Translations under genes and position numbers: made by a program
The notes under the pieces: generated by a model
Seen by the model: only the letters and a program-made list of their open reading frames with translations
Database searches by the model: none
What the model was told of the DNA's origin: nothing
In this document: piece after piece, positions 1 through 11,366 of the stretch
Position numbering within the stretch: position 1 is the first letter of the stretch
How the letters are laid out: each line of letters starts with the position of its first letter
Assembly: GCF_963678635.1 (NCBI RefSeq)
Contig: NC_087064.1
Coordinates: 22,184,509 to 22,248,508 of the forward strand
DNA from: Symsagittifera roscoffensis
Lineage: Eukaryota; Xenacoelomorpha; Acoela; Convolutidae
DNA length: 64,000 nt
Reading direction: 5' to 3'

Positions 1-385
1 TTTATGGGAGCGTTACTGAAATTATTTTGCTGTATGAATTGGCTTTGACGAGATGGAATGGTAAACGTTCTTGGTATAGTTTCTATGTAACTATATTGAG
101 CAGGTACTCTTTCCAGATTTCATTGCAAGATTTTGCTTTATGTTCTGACTGCTTTTTGAAATTATCAAACAACCTTGCCCTGAATCATTGAAGCTTTAAC
201 CTTAGTTGGGTATCACGCATATCCAAGTAGAGATTTCGAACCGTTTCATCTTCAATTTCAACACTGGTTTCATTTAGAGAAGTACTGGGAAATACTTCTG
301 GTAGGTACGAAGAAATAATCGTTTCCAAAAAATAGACTTGCTCAAAACTCTCCATAGAATAATTTGTAAAAGCCCCGAACTTCAA
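1..385 (-). pseudogene. Capsid-like protein N-terminus (F54H12.2-like), relic
   Basis: A 66-codon frame (385 to 185) followed, after a stop, by more similar-looking sequence down to base 1. The encoded peptide runs from an SSYLPEVFPSTSLNET stretch to RNLYLDMRDTQLRLKLQ. This resembles the N-terminal region of the proteins annotated in animals as F54H12.2-like, which belong to Polinton-type elements and are thought to be virion structural proteins. After the stop, a segment reading RLFDNFKKQSEHKAKS continues the same kind of similarity, so the gene was longer and the break is secondary. The C-terminal part lies outside the window. The family assignment is from memory of its general pattern and has not been searched. 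Confidence 0.5.
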
Positions 386-498
386 TTGATTGTTTTAATT
401 TAAACTCAACTAATTTTGCCAAAAATGTTTTGGCAAGAGAAACTTTTATTCGGCGAAGTTTTCGAGAAAGCGTTTTGGTCTACTAATTCTAAACTTAT

Positions 499-780
499 CT
501 ACCTCCCAATTGTTTCGGAATTGTTTTTTTTCCACATCTTTTGCAAATTTTTGAGTTTTTTGCGTCCTGCAACGTTTTTTCCAATCGCTGGAGCGGCGAT
601 TTCAAACAAATGTGCTCCTTTTTTGCAGTTGGGACTATATATTTTTAAACAAAGGAGATTGCAGTTGTCCAAACAATTTAAGCAAGAGCACCAAAACCTC
701 TTCCACGTTGTCTTGCGTGTCCTCAAAAAGTGAGAACCAGCTGAATTTTGATCAAAAAGTTTGTATGAAATTTTATTCAA
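499..780 (-). pseudogene. Small basic minor-virion-like protein, relic
   Basis: A 93-codon minus-strand frame. Its C-terminal half (KKGAHLFEIAAPAIGKNVAG followed by a Lys-rich stretch) resembles the short Gly/Ala/Lys-rich hydrophobic-basic proteins encoded next to the capsid-like gene in Polinton-type elements. The N-terminal half is Cys-rich and does not fit, which suggests a frameshift near residue 50. It lies just upstream of the capsid-like relic in the same orientation, which supports a common origin. The similarity is short and low-complexity, so the function remains an inference. Confidence 0.3.
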
Positions 781-1528
781 AACTGATTAATCGAAATCTC
801 GCTGAACAAGAAGATAAATTTTGTAACTCCTACGGATACAAAAGGAAGTTTTTCACCGACACTTTTTAGTTTTGTTTTGATACTATGGAAAAGTTTTTTT
901 TAACAATCCTTGAAATTTAAAATTGTAATCGACTGATAATTCATGTTTCTGTCCTTTAAAAATTGTATCTCCCCTTTTCGCTTTGGAGAATGGAGATGAA
1001 CAGAAAACAACACAGTAAAGGAGTTTTCGTATCAGCGCTTAAATTATGTTCTATAGTATCACTATATATCATCAGGGAATGTGTATTCTTATAATGTCGT
1101 AAGAATACTGGGGATAATGTGGTCCTTTTCCAATCATAATAACCCCTGTTTGGTTTTATAGTAAGTCACAACCAAAAACATGACTCAAATCAGAATTTTG
1201 ATTAATAAGAAACACTGATTTATCCTCCGGTAAATGAACGGCTATTTTTCGTGTAATTTTATCCTAGACGTTCTCGAGTTTTCTCCCCAGAACTTTCTCT
1301 CTCATCTACCTTGTTTACTCTCCCCTCAGTAACATTTTGATACAATGAATGGTAAGACATTTCTGATGTGGCAACCTCCCATTCTCTCCACATTCAATTG
1401 TTCCGGTAGAAAACATGCAAAAAAAACCAAGACTGTTATTGGGTAAAATGTAAAAGAAACGTTAGAAACTAGCACAAAATAAAAGAATCCATGACAACTG
1501 ATCGATAGAAACTTAACTCAAAAGTGAT

Positions 1529-2161
1529 TTACCTTTGATCTGAACGTTTTCTCAAGTCTTTGTTAAAAACTTTTCTCAGAATTTCTTCCTTGTCAAGATT
1601 TTTGATATGTATGTAGGATGAGTTTTGCAGATATTGCAGAAATTTCAAAATTTTTATGTGTAAGTTGTGTTTTTTACCCTTACGAAAAAGTATATCAAAT
1701 TTTGAAATTCTCACTCTATCACCAATTTTGAGTTGTGGTTTCTTATACCTTTTAGAGGTATATTGTACAGAACTGAGACGAAATCAGTTTTCATGACTTC
1801 TCTAGGTGATTTCCCAATAGATCTATTAACGGGACAATTCATTGTAGACAGAAATTGAGATTACTACAATTCACTGTAGACACATGGTGGTTTTTTTGAG
1901 AATTCATTTTTTTTGAAAGCTTGCAATGTGTCTTTGGCTTACATTGTTTTCATTGTTTGTACTGATAAATCGCGAAAAAACATCAGCAGCAACCAATAAG
2001 TATTTGAAGTCTTGAAGTCTTTGGAAACGTCTGTTTAGAGGACCAAACTTTGTATACGATATCTTGGCTTGTAAAAATTGTGTTGCTTTCTTTTCTGATA
2101 AAACGCTTGCTTTAGTCAAGTCTCGCACAGAACCGTACGCCGCTCTACCCCTAGAATACAA
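1529..2161 (-). pseudogene. Polinton-type integrase (F54H12.3-like rve), internally deleted
   Basis: The 5' block (2161-1904) reads YSRGRAAYGSVRDLTKAS, then a KFGPLNRRFQRL segment, and then jumps directly to KYLLVAADVFSRF. In intact relatives about 30 residues lie at that junction, including the first catalytic Asp of the DDE triad. Here they are deleted. The 3' block (about 1800-1529) keeps NRSIGKSPREV, then after a frameshift GDRVRISKFDILFRKG, and finally a chromodomain-like tail. The region between about 1830 and 1904 contains stops. The gene is therefore an inactive integrase relic. This is the best-recognised part of the element. Confidence 0.6.
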
Positions 2162-2732
2162 TTCTAAGTCTTACCTTTTCAGATTTTGACAGGGATACAT
2201 GCTCCTGTTTTTTGTTTTTCCATTCCTGTTGATAAAAGTTTTTGGTGAAATTTGGGCTGCTTCCTAAACGTTGAATAAGTATCTGGAAAAGCGGTATTTT
2301 TTCGCTTTTAGTGTATATAAAAAGTCTACAATAGATTCTTTTGTTTCTCGATTATCTAATATGATATTATCTGATTGGCTCAATTAAGTTCTGAGAGAAT
2401 TCAAAATCAAACTAATATAATGCCTATAGATACTCGTTCTCAGTCTTGCTTTTACAGCACTCTTAGTAAAATCAAAATCATTTGGTACAACTTCCTTTTT
2501 TCTAGTTTTAGTTCCATTTTTTTTTGAAAACGTACTTAATGATTGATAAACTGAGTAAGGAAATAGAACAAACTGATCTATACTATGTCAATCAATCAAT
2601 GACAAAAGGAGTGATAAGAGAAATTAGTTGCAAGCTTTTAGGCGAGCTCAAAATAGTTCTCCTTTGTAGTGAAGTTCTTCATCATGTGATTTTTAATGAT
2701 TCATTTTGATTTTTTACTACGTCTTTTTTCGG

Positions 2733-3700
2733 CTACTTATTTTCTTCCCTCAAAGAAAATTTAATGGACATTGGCTGAGAAACTGAATGGAAATTTTTGA
2801 GCAATGGAGGATGAAATGTTTTTGAAGTTTTCGGGAAATTGTTCGAAGTATTGGGAGTATAGAGACGTATTGTACGCACATCGTCAATAAACTTGGTTTC
2901 TGCTCCTACTGGCAAATAAAGTTACGATGGAGCTGAACCACTGTCTGGGCAATTTATTAGCGAGTCTGAACCACTGTCTGGGCAATATATTACCACTGTC
3001 TGGCCAATATATTAGAATAGAAATTTTTGAGCAATGGAGAATGAAATGTTTTTGAATTTTTTGGGAAACTGTTCGAATTATTGGAAGTATAGAGATGTAT
3101 TGTACGCTCATCGTCAATAAACTTGGTTTCTGCTCCTTCTGGCAAATAAAGTTTCGATAGAACTGAACCACTGACTGGGCAAAATATTAGCGAGTCAACT
3201 GTTTGTGGAGTCAAATCAATGAGTAAATGACCATAAAGAACAGATAATGCATCTTCATACCACACTTCTAATTCAGATCCCAGACCTAATTGTTGACTTT
3301 ATGTACTGATTTGTAATACATTTCTCGGTAATTTGAAAACAAGCATGTATTTATTTTGTAATTCTACATCTCTTCCCAATTTGCTTTGATGAAACAAATT
3401 ATACTGAATATGTTTTGTATTCAGTCCCTTGTTTCTTTCAGCAGTAGCAATTTATACTAAATGTTTAGAATTGAAAAATTCTTCCATGATTAGTCAAATT
3501 TTAAAATGTAGTTTGATCTATTTTTGGAGACTTTTCAATCAGTTCAAAGTCACCTCCTTGCATCAGTTTAAGGTTCCTTTCGCATTTGTCCAAAAAAAAG
3601 CTGATAATGTTGAAAAAAATGTACTAACTTTGGAGTAAAATATACCAACTTTTTAACCAAACAAGTTTAAGCTGAAATTTGTTAGATCCACTGGGACCAA
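2733..3700 (-). pseudogene. Polinton-like packaging ATPase, relic
   Basis: Reading on the minus strand from about 3,700, a degraded P-loop-like segment (LVGPSGSNKF, where the usual GKS/T is lost) is followed after several stops by GGDFELIEKS. Next comes a clear C-terminal block (3265-2990) with WYEDALSVLYGHLLIDLTPQ and SGSVLSKLYLPEGAETKFID. The order and wording match the FtsK/HerA-type packaging ATPase of Polintons in general form. The C-terminal segment is present twice because of a 230-bp tandem duplication. Multiple frameshifts make it non-functional. Confidence 0.5.
2791..3200. repeat. 230-bp direct tandem duplication
   Basis: The segment starting aaatttttgagcaatgga occurs at 2791 and again at 3021, and the similarity continues through the ATPase C-terminal region past tcgtcaataaacttggtttc. 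The copies differ at scattered bases. Short copies of accactgtctgggcaat recur near 2937, 2970 and 3166, which points to slippage or unequal exchange at these words. Confidence 0.8.
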
Positions 3701-4510
3701 CAAGCGAAAAAAAGCGTGTTCTTAAATAGAAGTCACTTTAGTCATAGCTTTGGAGACGGCAAAGTATAACCGACTGTTGTTGATAAAATTGCTATCCAAA
3801 CTGTTGTTTCTTCGCATGTAGTGGACAATATTATTCGAATAAATGCATATTCTAGTACTAAAACTCTGACCAAAAAATGGCAAACAAAAAACTAAAAGAG
3901 ATCTGTTACACGTACATCCAAAAAAACTTCCATGATTTTCGGTCATGATACTTCTTTGTCAACACTAAATTTTTCCAAATTGAGTTGCTTTTCACATTCA
4001 TCACCCATCTTAACTTGGGACTGAAAAAATTATTATGACTAATATTTGAATTTTGAATACACAAGATTATAAAAAGTGATTTACATGATAAACAATTTGT
4101 TCGAAAATAATTTGAGTACATGTTCCGTATGCAAACGCTGCATTTTTTTTCACATTGGAGAGATTATGGATGACAAAATGGGTAGTTGCTACCCTTCCAT
4201 TTATATTTTTTTGTCTTTGTTAATCGAATTCTGAATGTCTGAATTCTGAATTTTGGGCATGCGTAGTCATCCACATTTGTAACTTCTGTTTCCAAAATTT
4301 CTGACAGATTTTTACATTCTTTTAAAACCTTTATGCAGAAAACTCCGTTTCTGGAGTTTTTTTCCATTTTTTAAAGCTCTATAAATTTCATAACCACTGT
4401 TCCCATTTTTCCCATGAAGATGTTTTTTACACCAAGCTGATTGTAAAGTTGGTTTGAACTTATTGAGATGAAGAAAAGAATACCGGACAGGTTGTCCATT
4501 TTTATAAAAG
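3701..4510. other. No supported gene
   Basis: Short minus-strand frames exist (3946-3722, 4121-3906 and 4367-4164), but none shows a domain I can defend. The frame 3946-3722 ends in a segment resembling a generic helicase motif VI. It may equally be the upstream part of the ATPase relic. Confidence 0.4.
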
Positions 4511-4513
4511 TTA

Positions 4514-4640
4514 CAATACCGGATCACCCTTAAAAAGTACAAACAAAAAGTCGAAGCCTTATCAACCCAATGTAGGTTCGCCATATCGTCGAAGCCTAAG
4601 AAAGCTCCTAATTTTCTCACTATAAAGTTTTCAGTACACT
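4514..4640 (+). repeat. Outlying partial copy of the ~360-bp array unit
   Basis: The segment ggatcacccttaaaaagtac... at about 4520-4610 matches 5631-5700 almost exactly, and both belong to the unit that is tandemly repeated from 5.3 to 8.0 kb. The near-identity of these two copies compared with the rest suggests recent duplication or conversion between them. From 4640 to 5340 I see no gene and no further copy. Confidence 0.7.
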
Positions 4641-5339
4641 CAAAATCCAAAACAACCGGGCTCATGATGTTAACTGTTTTCGCTGAAAATTTTACTTAAA
4701 ATGTCTAACAATCGATTAATGCATATACATTTAAAGCAAACATTTTATTTTATACAGAAACAAAAACTATGACAACGGGACCATGAAAACAAGAACTAAT
4801 AAATCTAGGCACAACCTAACCACAAACAGGTTCCTAATGCGTTGTTGACTTCACAAAACCATTTGCATCATGTAGAATTACTACAATTCTAAAGATCTTG
4901 GAGTTTGCAAAAATAATAACACAGGAATTAGACCCAATTAGACCAGCATTAGGAAATTTTTGGTCCATTTCCTTCAAACTTATGTTAGGGTCCAAAGAAA
5001 GGGAAGTAAAAAAATTTTTTTGTCTTTTTGAATTTGATGAAAAGTCATACTTAATCACATCCATGACACATGTTTTTTGAATGTCTCTACATAAGACAAA
5101 ACATAGGGTATGAAATCAACCAGTTTTTCTGACTTCTGTTTTTCTAACTGAAACTTTTGTTTGTTTTTCCAATTGTTTTCTTTCCTACGATATTCTACAA
5201 TACCGATTGTTTTAAAATCTGAACGCTAGTTTCAAAAATTTTTTTTGTCTTCCATTACGCAAAGTCCACTCAAATTGATAAAATTGTGAGTCTGTATCGA
5301 CGTTTTGTAATTTAGGTGAATTTTGAGCTTCCAATGCTG

Positions 5340-8020
5340 TTAGCTAAGTTTCTAGACCTTTTCTTGTAGGACAATAAAAATCCTTTCAATTACCTTGTTG
5401 ACTGTTGACTGTATTGTCATTGGGTAAGGAAAGCGCCAGCGCCAATTGGCTTCTGGCTCGATCGCTTTACGAGTAGTTCCCATAAACCAGAGCCAGTTGA
5501 GGTCGTTGAGATAAATGCACTGACTCCTATTTGTCCTGAAATATGAAAAAAAATGTACCACAAATGACTGTGTCACAGATAAACACCTAAAATTATATTT
5601 TCAGCGTAAACAATCAAAACATCGCAACGGATCACCCTTAAAAAGTACAAACAAAAAGTCGAAGCCTTATCAGCCCAATGTAGGTTCGAAGCCTAAGAAA
5701 ACAGAAGAAACGGGTTATAAAAACGCCAGCACCAATTCGCTTCTGGCCAGATCCTTTTACTAATGGGTTCGATGAATTAGGGTCAATTGAGGTCGTTGAG
5801 ATAACTGCACTGGCCCCTGTATGTTCTCAAAAAAAAGTTAAAAGTTGCACCAATAATGACTGTGCCACAGAAAAACATTTCAAGACACATCCTCAGCGAC
5901 AAAAAGCAAAAAATTGCAAACAGAGCACACCCGAAAAAAACAAGACATACTTAAAGCATTGCCAGCCCAAACATTTATGGCCGTGTCGTTCAAACCTAAG
6001 AAAATGGAAGAAATGTTCCGCGACAACGAACCAAAAATGGTGAAAAAAAAACATTTTTGTGAAGACAAATTCATTGTGTTAGGAAAACGCCAGCGGCAAT
6101 TCGCCTCTGGCTGGATCATTTAACTAGTTAGTGCAATGAATTAGGTCCAATTGAGGTCGTTGAGATAACTGAACTGAATCCTATGTGTTTTTAAATATGA
6201 AAAAAAAACGTACCACAAAGGTCACTGTCTCAGAGAAACACTTAAGAACATATCTTCCGCGCAAAAAAGCAAAACATCGCAAACGGATCACTCCTAAACA
6301 GTACAAATAAAAACTCAAAGAATTATTACTCCAACGAAGCGTCACCATGTCGTTCAAGCCTAAGAAAACGGAAGAAATGTAAATGTTCCAAGACAGCAAA
6401 CCAAAAATAGTGAAAACTATCAGTTTTGGGACGACAAGTTCATTGGTTATGAAAACGCCAGCGCCAATTCGATTCTTGCTAGGTCCTTTTACTAGCAGTT
6501 TTGATGATTTAGGGTCAATTGAGGTCGTTGAGATAACTGCACTGACTCCTATATGTCCTTAAAAATAAAAAATAATGTACCAAAAATGACAGTGTTATAG
6601 AAAAACATTTAAAGACACATTCTCCGCGCTTAAAAGCAAACAATCGCAAGCAGTGCTTACCCAAACAAAAGAACAAACATTTGAAGCATTGCCAGCCCCC
6701 AGTTTTATCGCTGAGTCGTTCAAACCTAAGAAAATGGAAGAAATGTTCAAGGACAACGAACCAAAATTAGTGAAAACTACCAGTTATGTGACGACAAACT
6801 CATTGTGTTAGAAAAAAGCTAGCGGCAATTTGCCTCTGACGCGATTGCTTTACTAGTGAGTGCATTTAGTTAGGGCCAATTGAGGTGGTTGAGATAACTG
6901 CACTTAATCCTATTTGTCCTTAAACATTAAAAAAAAGACCACAAAGGACAGTGTCTCAGAAAAACACTTTAAAACATATCTTCCGCGCAAAAAAGCAAAA
7001 CATCGCAAACGGATCACTCATAAACAGTATAAAACAAAAAGTCAAAGAATTACCACTCCATCGAAGCGTCACCATGTCGTTCAAGCCTAAGAAAACGAAA
7101 GAACTGTTCCGCGACAACCAACAAAAAAAAATACCAGTTTTGTGACGTGAAGTTCATTGGGTTAGGAAATCGCCAGCGTCAATTCGCGTCTGGCCTGACC
7201 GTTTTAATAGTGGGTTTGATAATTAAGGGCCAATTTAGGTCGTTGAGATAATTGCACTGATTCCTAAATGTTTTCAAATTTCAAAAAATGTAACAAAGAG
7301 GACAGTCAAAAAAAAATAAATTTTTTCGCGCAAAAAGGCAAAAATTCTCAAACGGAGCACCACTAAACAGTCCGAACGAAAACTCAAAGCCATACCAGCC
7401 CAAATAAGCATCGCCGTATTGCTCAGACTTGAGAAAACTCGAGGAATTTTTCCTAACTACGAACAAAAAACAAAGAAAACTTAACGACATGTTCATTAGG
7501 TTAGAAACACGCCAGTGCAAATTCTGTTCTGGTTCGAACGCTTTCATAGTAAACTTGACAAATTAGGGGAGTTTGAGCTCGTTGAAATGCATGCACTGAT
7601 TTGTAGATGTAATAAAGTATCTTTTAACAGATGAACACTTAAAAACACGTTTTCCGCACAAAACAGCCAAAATTTGAAAACGGAGCACCCCAAAATTTGC
7701 AAAATTTTTGAAGCAAAACCAGTCAGTAGAAGCATCGGCGTGTCGCCAAACTTGAGAAAACTCAAGGAACGATGCGTAACTGAAGAAAAAGAGAAGAAAA
7801 CTACCAGTTTTCAAAGAAAAGGTCATCAGGTTAGATACAAGCCTGCGCAATTTTTTTTTATGGTTCGGTCGCTTCAATAGCAGTTTTGACGACTTAGAGC
7901 GAATTGTAATAACTGCTCTGACTTCTAGATGCTCTTAAAAAAAGAAATGTCGGAAAAGACCGTGTCACATATGAACACCTACCCTAATTTGTCGAAGTCA
8001 ATAAAAAATTGATCGAACCA
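5340..8020 (+). repeat. Tandem array, about eight copies of a ~330-370 bp unit
   Basis: Marker words recur in order in every copy. A gccagcgccaattcgc-type word falls near 5430, 5727, 6087, 6456, 6818, 7172, 7510 and 7845. A gttgagataactgcact-type word falls near 5505, 5795, 6160, 6524, 6885, 7243, 7580 and 7905. The early spacing is one short copy of about 295 bp, then 354-368 bp, decreasing to about 330 bp. Copies decay progressively to the right. Most copies contain a small plus-strand frame starting near MSFKPKK, but frame and length are not conserved, so it reads as satellite rather than gene. Confidence 0.85.
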
Positions 8021-8029
8021 AAAGCGAAT

Positions 8030-8385
8030 TGCCGACATAAAACTGATAGTATGTTATCTAATTTTTGTTGGTAGTTACGGAGCATTTCTCGAATTTTTAG
8101 TTTGAAAGACACGGCGTTGTTTTTTTGGGATGGTAATGCTTCGATTATTTGTTTTCAATGACTGAGGTAGTTCCGTTTTTGGTTTTGCTGTTCTACGCGG
8201 AAAAGGTGCATTTGTGACGCGGTTCTTTTTGGAACGTTTTATATTTTATTTTAAGGACTTCTAGATGTCAATGCAGTCATCTCAACAAGCTGAATTAGCC
8301 CAAATTAATTGTACTCACAAGTAAGGCGGCCTAGCCAGAAGCGAATTGATGCAGGGTTCACTGTCGTCACAAAATTGGTAGGGTT
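8030..8385 (-). repeat. Inverted terminal copy of the ~360-bp array unit
   Basis: Reverse-complementing this stretch recovers the array markers. The word gccagaagcgaattg at about 8335 is the complement of the caattcgcttctggc word. The segment at 8275-8315 is the complement of the gttgagataactgca region. The segment at 8060-8130 is the complement of the region around the MSFKPKK-like codons. The array therefore ends with a flipped copy. Confidence 0.75.
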
Positions 8386-8926
8386 CACTGGCATTCTGTC
8401 GGTAAAAGTTACTTACGCTAGTTAGGTTTATGAGTTTACAGTTTTTTATGCATTTGTAATAACCACTTTGATATGGATGCTTAAAATTTGGTTTTTTCTC
8501 TTGTTACAAATCCTTTCTCCTTTCCTCGCAATTTTTGTGACAATTCGTGAAAAATCTTCTTCAATCTCGTCTTGCTACTTAGTCGTCTGTAGGTTAGTTG
8601 TTTTTATTCGCTTCTTTTTTGATGAAATAGAAGGCGACTTTTTTCTGTCGCAGTTCTTTAACATGTCAAGGACTAGTGCAATCTGCTCCTTTTTAAAAAT
8701 TAGTTTTAGCTTTAGCTTACGGTCTCATTAATAGTTAGTTTCACTTTAAATCAATATCGCGTCGTTTTAGAATTCAAACAACGAGGTAAGTGATTGCTTA
8801 CATATATAGATGATAGCTTTGACTGAAGAAAAATAAGATCGTACTCTCGGTTTTTTTGCGCATAAAGCAGGCTATGGTATGGCGTATATTAAGTTCTTTT
8901 AAATTATATTATATATTATATTTAGT
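8386..8926. other. No supported gene
   Basis: AT-rich sequence. A plus-strand open frame at 8468-8731 is hydrophobic and T-rich with no recognisable domain, and I treat it as chance. Confidence 0.5.
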
Positions 8927-9379
8927 ATGCCATCCCAAAAAAACACACGAACAATGACCATAACTGCTAATCAAAAGAGTCAGGAATCGATGTCATAACC
9001 TGAACAGGATGAAAACATTGCACCTTTGTGTTCAAGCCAACTGGTTAAACGAGCGTCCTGCCGCCAATTAGAACGGCAGCAGGAAATCGAACTTCCAGAG
9101 AACCACGTGTTTCTTTTTTTTATATCGATCAAAAATTTGATTTGATCTACACGACAAATGAACGGTGGCCGAGACATAAACAATGCCAACAAAGTAAGCT
9201 TAAAGCGTGGAGATAGCGTTGAATTTAAAACAGCAAAGCCGAAGGAAACCGTGAGAGGACTAAAACAAACGCAGGGTCCTTATGATATAGTTTACCATGT
9301 TGCAAATTACTTGAACGAAAACCTGCAGCGTGGTGTGGAAGTAGATGATCTGAACATCACCAAAGAGGACGAATTCTAG
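8927..9379 (+). pseudogene. Unrecognised decayed coding sequence upstream of the transposase relic
   Basis: Base composition is less AT-rich than the surroundings and reads like coding sequence. From an ATG at 8927 the frame gives a polar peptide that hits one TAA at 8996. It then continues in the same frame for about 50 polar codons (PEQDENIAPL...) until a T-rich stretch and a stop near 9143. A second frame begins at the ATG at 9158 and runs 73 codons to 9379, rich in charged residues (GQ/KE-rich, VAYxN-like pattern). I do not recognise a family. Its orientation and position suggest it is the 5' part of the same mobile element as the transposase relic at 10.3-11.3 kb, but an unrelated broken host gene is equally possible. 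Confidence 0.35.
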
Positions 9380-10330
9380 ATTATTAGCTCGAGGAAAAAG
9401 TTGTAGAGAATCAAAGAGAAGAAGAGCCACCAAAGAAAAAAAATTTTGTCGAAACCATTCAGGAAGAACAGGACAGATGATGATATTGAAAATTTACCAG
9501 AAAATGGCTCATGTCAAAGATGAGCTGAGAATCATGAAAAGCAGGTAGAGAAATTAGGTTTGACTTACTCGCAGGAGTTAGTTACAAATCTTTTTTATAC
9601 CTGATTTCGCAATCTGGAAAATTTTAATTTTTCGGAGCTTTCAGATTTGGCTTACTCGGAGGAGTTGGTTACAAATCTTAAGTTAAACCCGCGATTCATT
9701 TTTAGGAATTAAGAATAAAAACCAGAATAGACACAAGCGAGAATGTGCTGCAGGATCTGTCGAAGTTTGCTCTATAGGCTTTGGATAAAGTTTATTGTTT
9801 TTCAGAAGATACAGGAGCTGGCCTTCAAGGCGTCAAAAACGAGGACAAAACTAAACAAGGTGATGGACCACAAATCCTGGACGATGGAGTCAATGGTCAA
9901 GTCAACTTGCTGGGGCTCGGAGAAAGCAACAGAGATACAGAAACACAGAGAAACCTGTGGTCAATGAGCGAGTTGAGGGTCATCAAAATTGACTCCAAAA
10001 AAGCTGCAAAATAGGGTGGAAGGGCTCCTTCGGACCAGGAGAGAATTCTATTTTTTACAGACACTACAAATTGAATTAGAATCGCTTTGCAGACGTTATG
10101 TTTATGTGAAAGAACTTGACAAATATGTTTTTCGGGTGAGATCCATTGTTTGTGTATGCCAGCCAAAGATAATGTTTTTGCATGAGTCAGTTAAACGGAT
10201 AAAACAGCTGCCCTCATTGTTATGTTTTAGGAGACTATAAGTACCATAAAAAGATTTGAAAGCTTTTAAAAGATTTACATCGAGAAAATGGTTCATTTAA
10301 AATTTGTGGTAAAAAAGCTGATCGAACTAA
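9380..10330 (+). pseudogene. Broken coding sequence, family unknown
   Basis: Several overlapping plus-strand frames (9743-9967, 9781-10014 and 9989-10240) read as polar, protein-like sequence but switch frame repeatedly. None contains a motif I can name. Two copies of a ttactcg(c/g)aggagtt word at about 9565 and 9654, 89 bp apart, show a small internal duplication. The stretch probably links the block at 8.9-9.4 kb with the transposase relic downstream. Confidence 0.25.
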
Positions 10331-11332
10331 AGCACTTGTTTATGGAATAAAATCGTACACTCCGATGAATTACTTGCTTGCATTGCCTTAGAATTGTCCT
10401 ATTCAACCAATGCTCCAAGTGTTTTTAGGTAACATAACTGCAACAAAATTGATGTTTTCATTAGTTAAAGACAGTTTTCTGGCAATACCTGACAAATTAT
10501 TTGGTGGGTGTACAGTTCCAGAAGATATCTTACGTTGACTCAAGCGAGCTGGTGAAGTTCAATTTTGGAAGGCATATAATTTTAAATCTTTTCTTATCGG
10601 AGCGTAAAGTTACAGTACAAATAATACAACTCGCGGAAGACCTGATACCTGATAATATCTGTTTTTTCTAACTTTGTGGATCTTTATGGTGAAAATTCAG
10701 ATTCATTTCATTTTTATACTACGAGGCATCTATCTGAGCAAGTTTGTCGAAATTACCCTCTTTGGATGTTTTCTGCGTTTGCGTGTGAGTCAGAAAAAAT
10801 CATCAAACTTTTTCAGCAATCTCGGATACTGTGAAAACACCAGAAATAAATATGGAACGTTTTGTGCAACGACAGAAATCTGCAAGTATTTCGAAGTCTT
10901 CTGAGAAAATGATAATTGATTACACTCAAGTATCCAGAGAATGCCAGAGTTTTTGCGAAGGTCAAAAATTGATTTTTTTGTGCCCGTTTTGTGATTGATG
11001 GTGTGAAGTTTGCTTCTTTGTCTTATACTCGTCTGTCTGAAAATTTCAGGGAATGTGTTGTCCAGGATTCCTTAGGCTCTTTCCTTCAAATTGAACTGTT
11101 TTGTTGTCAACTAACATTATATATGCAGTCGTTAGAAAATTTAAAAATGCAAAAGAAATCGATTAATTTGAAAAACCTCTTTGTCTTGGTTTTGGTTTTT
11201 AAATATGAATTATCTGAATTGAGTGATTTTGAGATTGTTGAAGCAACTACTATCCAATGCAAGAGTGTAGTTCTACCAGCTGTCGAAAAATTTGTTGTTA
11301 GTGTGATGAGGGAGGGTTTCGGGCATATTTGA
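10330..11332 (+). pseudogene. CACTA/EnSpm-like (DUF4218-type) transposase C-terminal half, relic
   Basis: Three ordered blocks in shifting plus frames match the general pattern of the C-terminal half of animal and plant CACTA-type transposases. The first (about 10520-10605) reads a stop-interrupted LKRAGEVQFWKAYNFKSFL, like the family's KxWKAxEFRxFLL segment. The second (10670-10800), in another frame, reads YGENSDSFHFYTTRHLSEQV and then NYPLWMFSAFACES. This recalls the DUF4218 pattern of a Tyr-Gly-Glu start, a HL..QV segment, a PLW segment and an F-ES end. The third (10991-11332) begins VIDGVKFASLSYTRLSEN, the beta-rich C-terminal segment. At least three frameshifts and several stops make it dead. 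The N-terminal catalytic part is not identified. Confidence 0.5.
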
Positions 11333-11366
11333 GTATAAGGTAAACCAGTCAAAGCTTTCCCCCTAA

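Larger units (their letters stand above)
1..3700 (-). mobile_element. Polinton/Maverick-like element, decayed, cut by window edge
   Basis: On the minus strand, reading from 3.7 kb down to 1, four degraded coding blocks follow one another: a packaging-ATPase-like block, an rve-type integrase block, a small basic minor-virion-like protein and the N-terminus of a capsid-like protein. This combination is typical of Polinton/Maverick (adintovirus-like) elements of animals. Every block is broken by frameshifts, stops or deletions, so the copy is dead. No terminal inverted repeat is visible because the element runs off the left edge, and its right boundary is only a guess from where recognisable coding ends. 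No DNA polymerase B or protease block was recognised. Confidence 0.55.

Noticed and set aside
3722-3946. SF1 helicase motif VI-like end (RLYFAVSKAMTKV) as a second helicase
   Set aside because: It is only one short motif, with no P-loop or Walker B nearby. It is more easily explained as the upstream part of the Polinton ATPase relic or as chance.
5880-7145. Repeated small open frames in the 360-bp array as a protein family
   Set aside because: Frame, start and length are not conserved among copies, and both strands are equally open.
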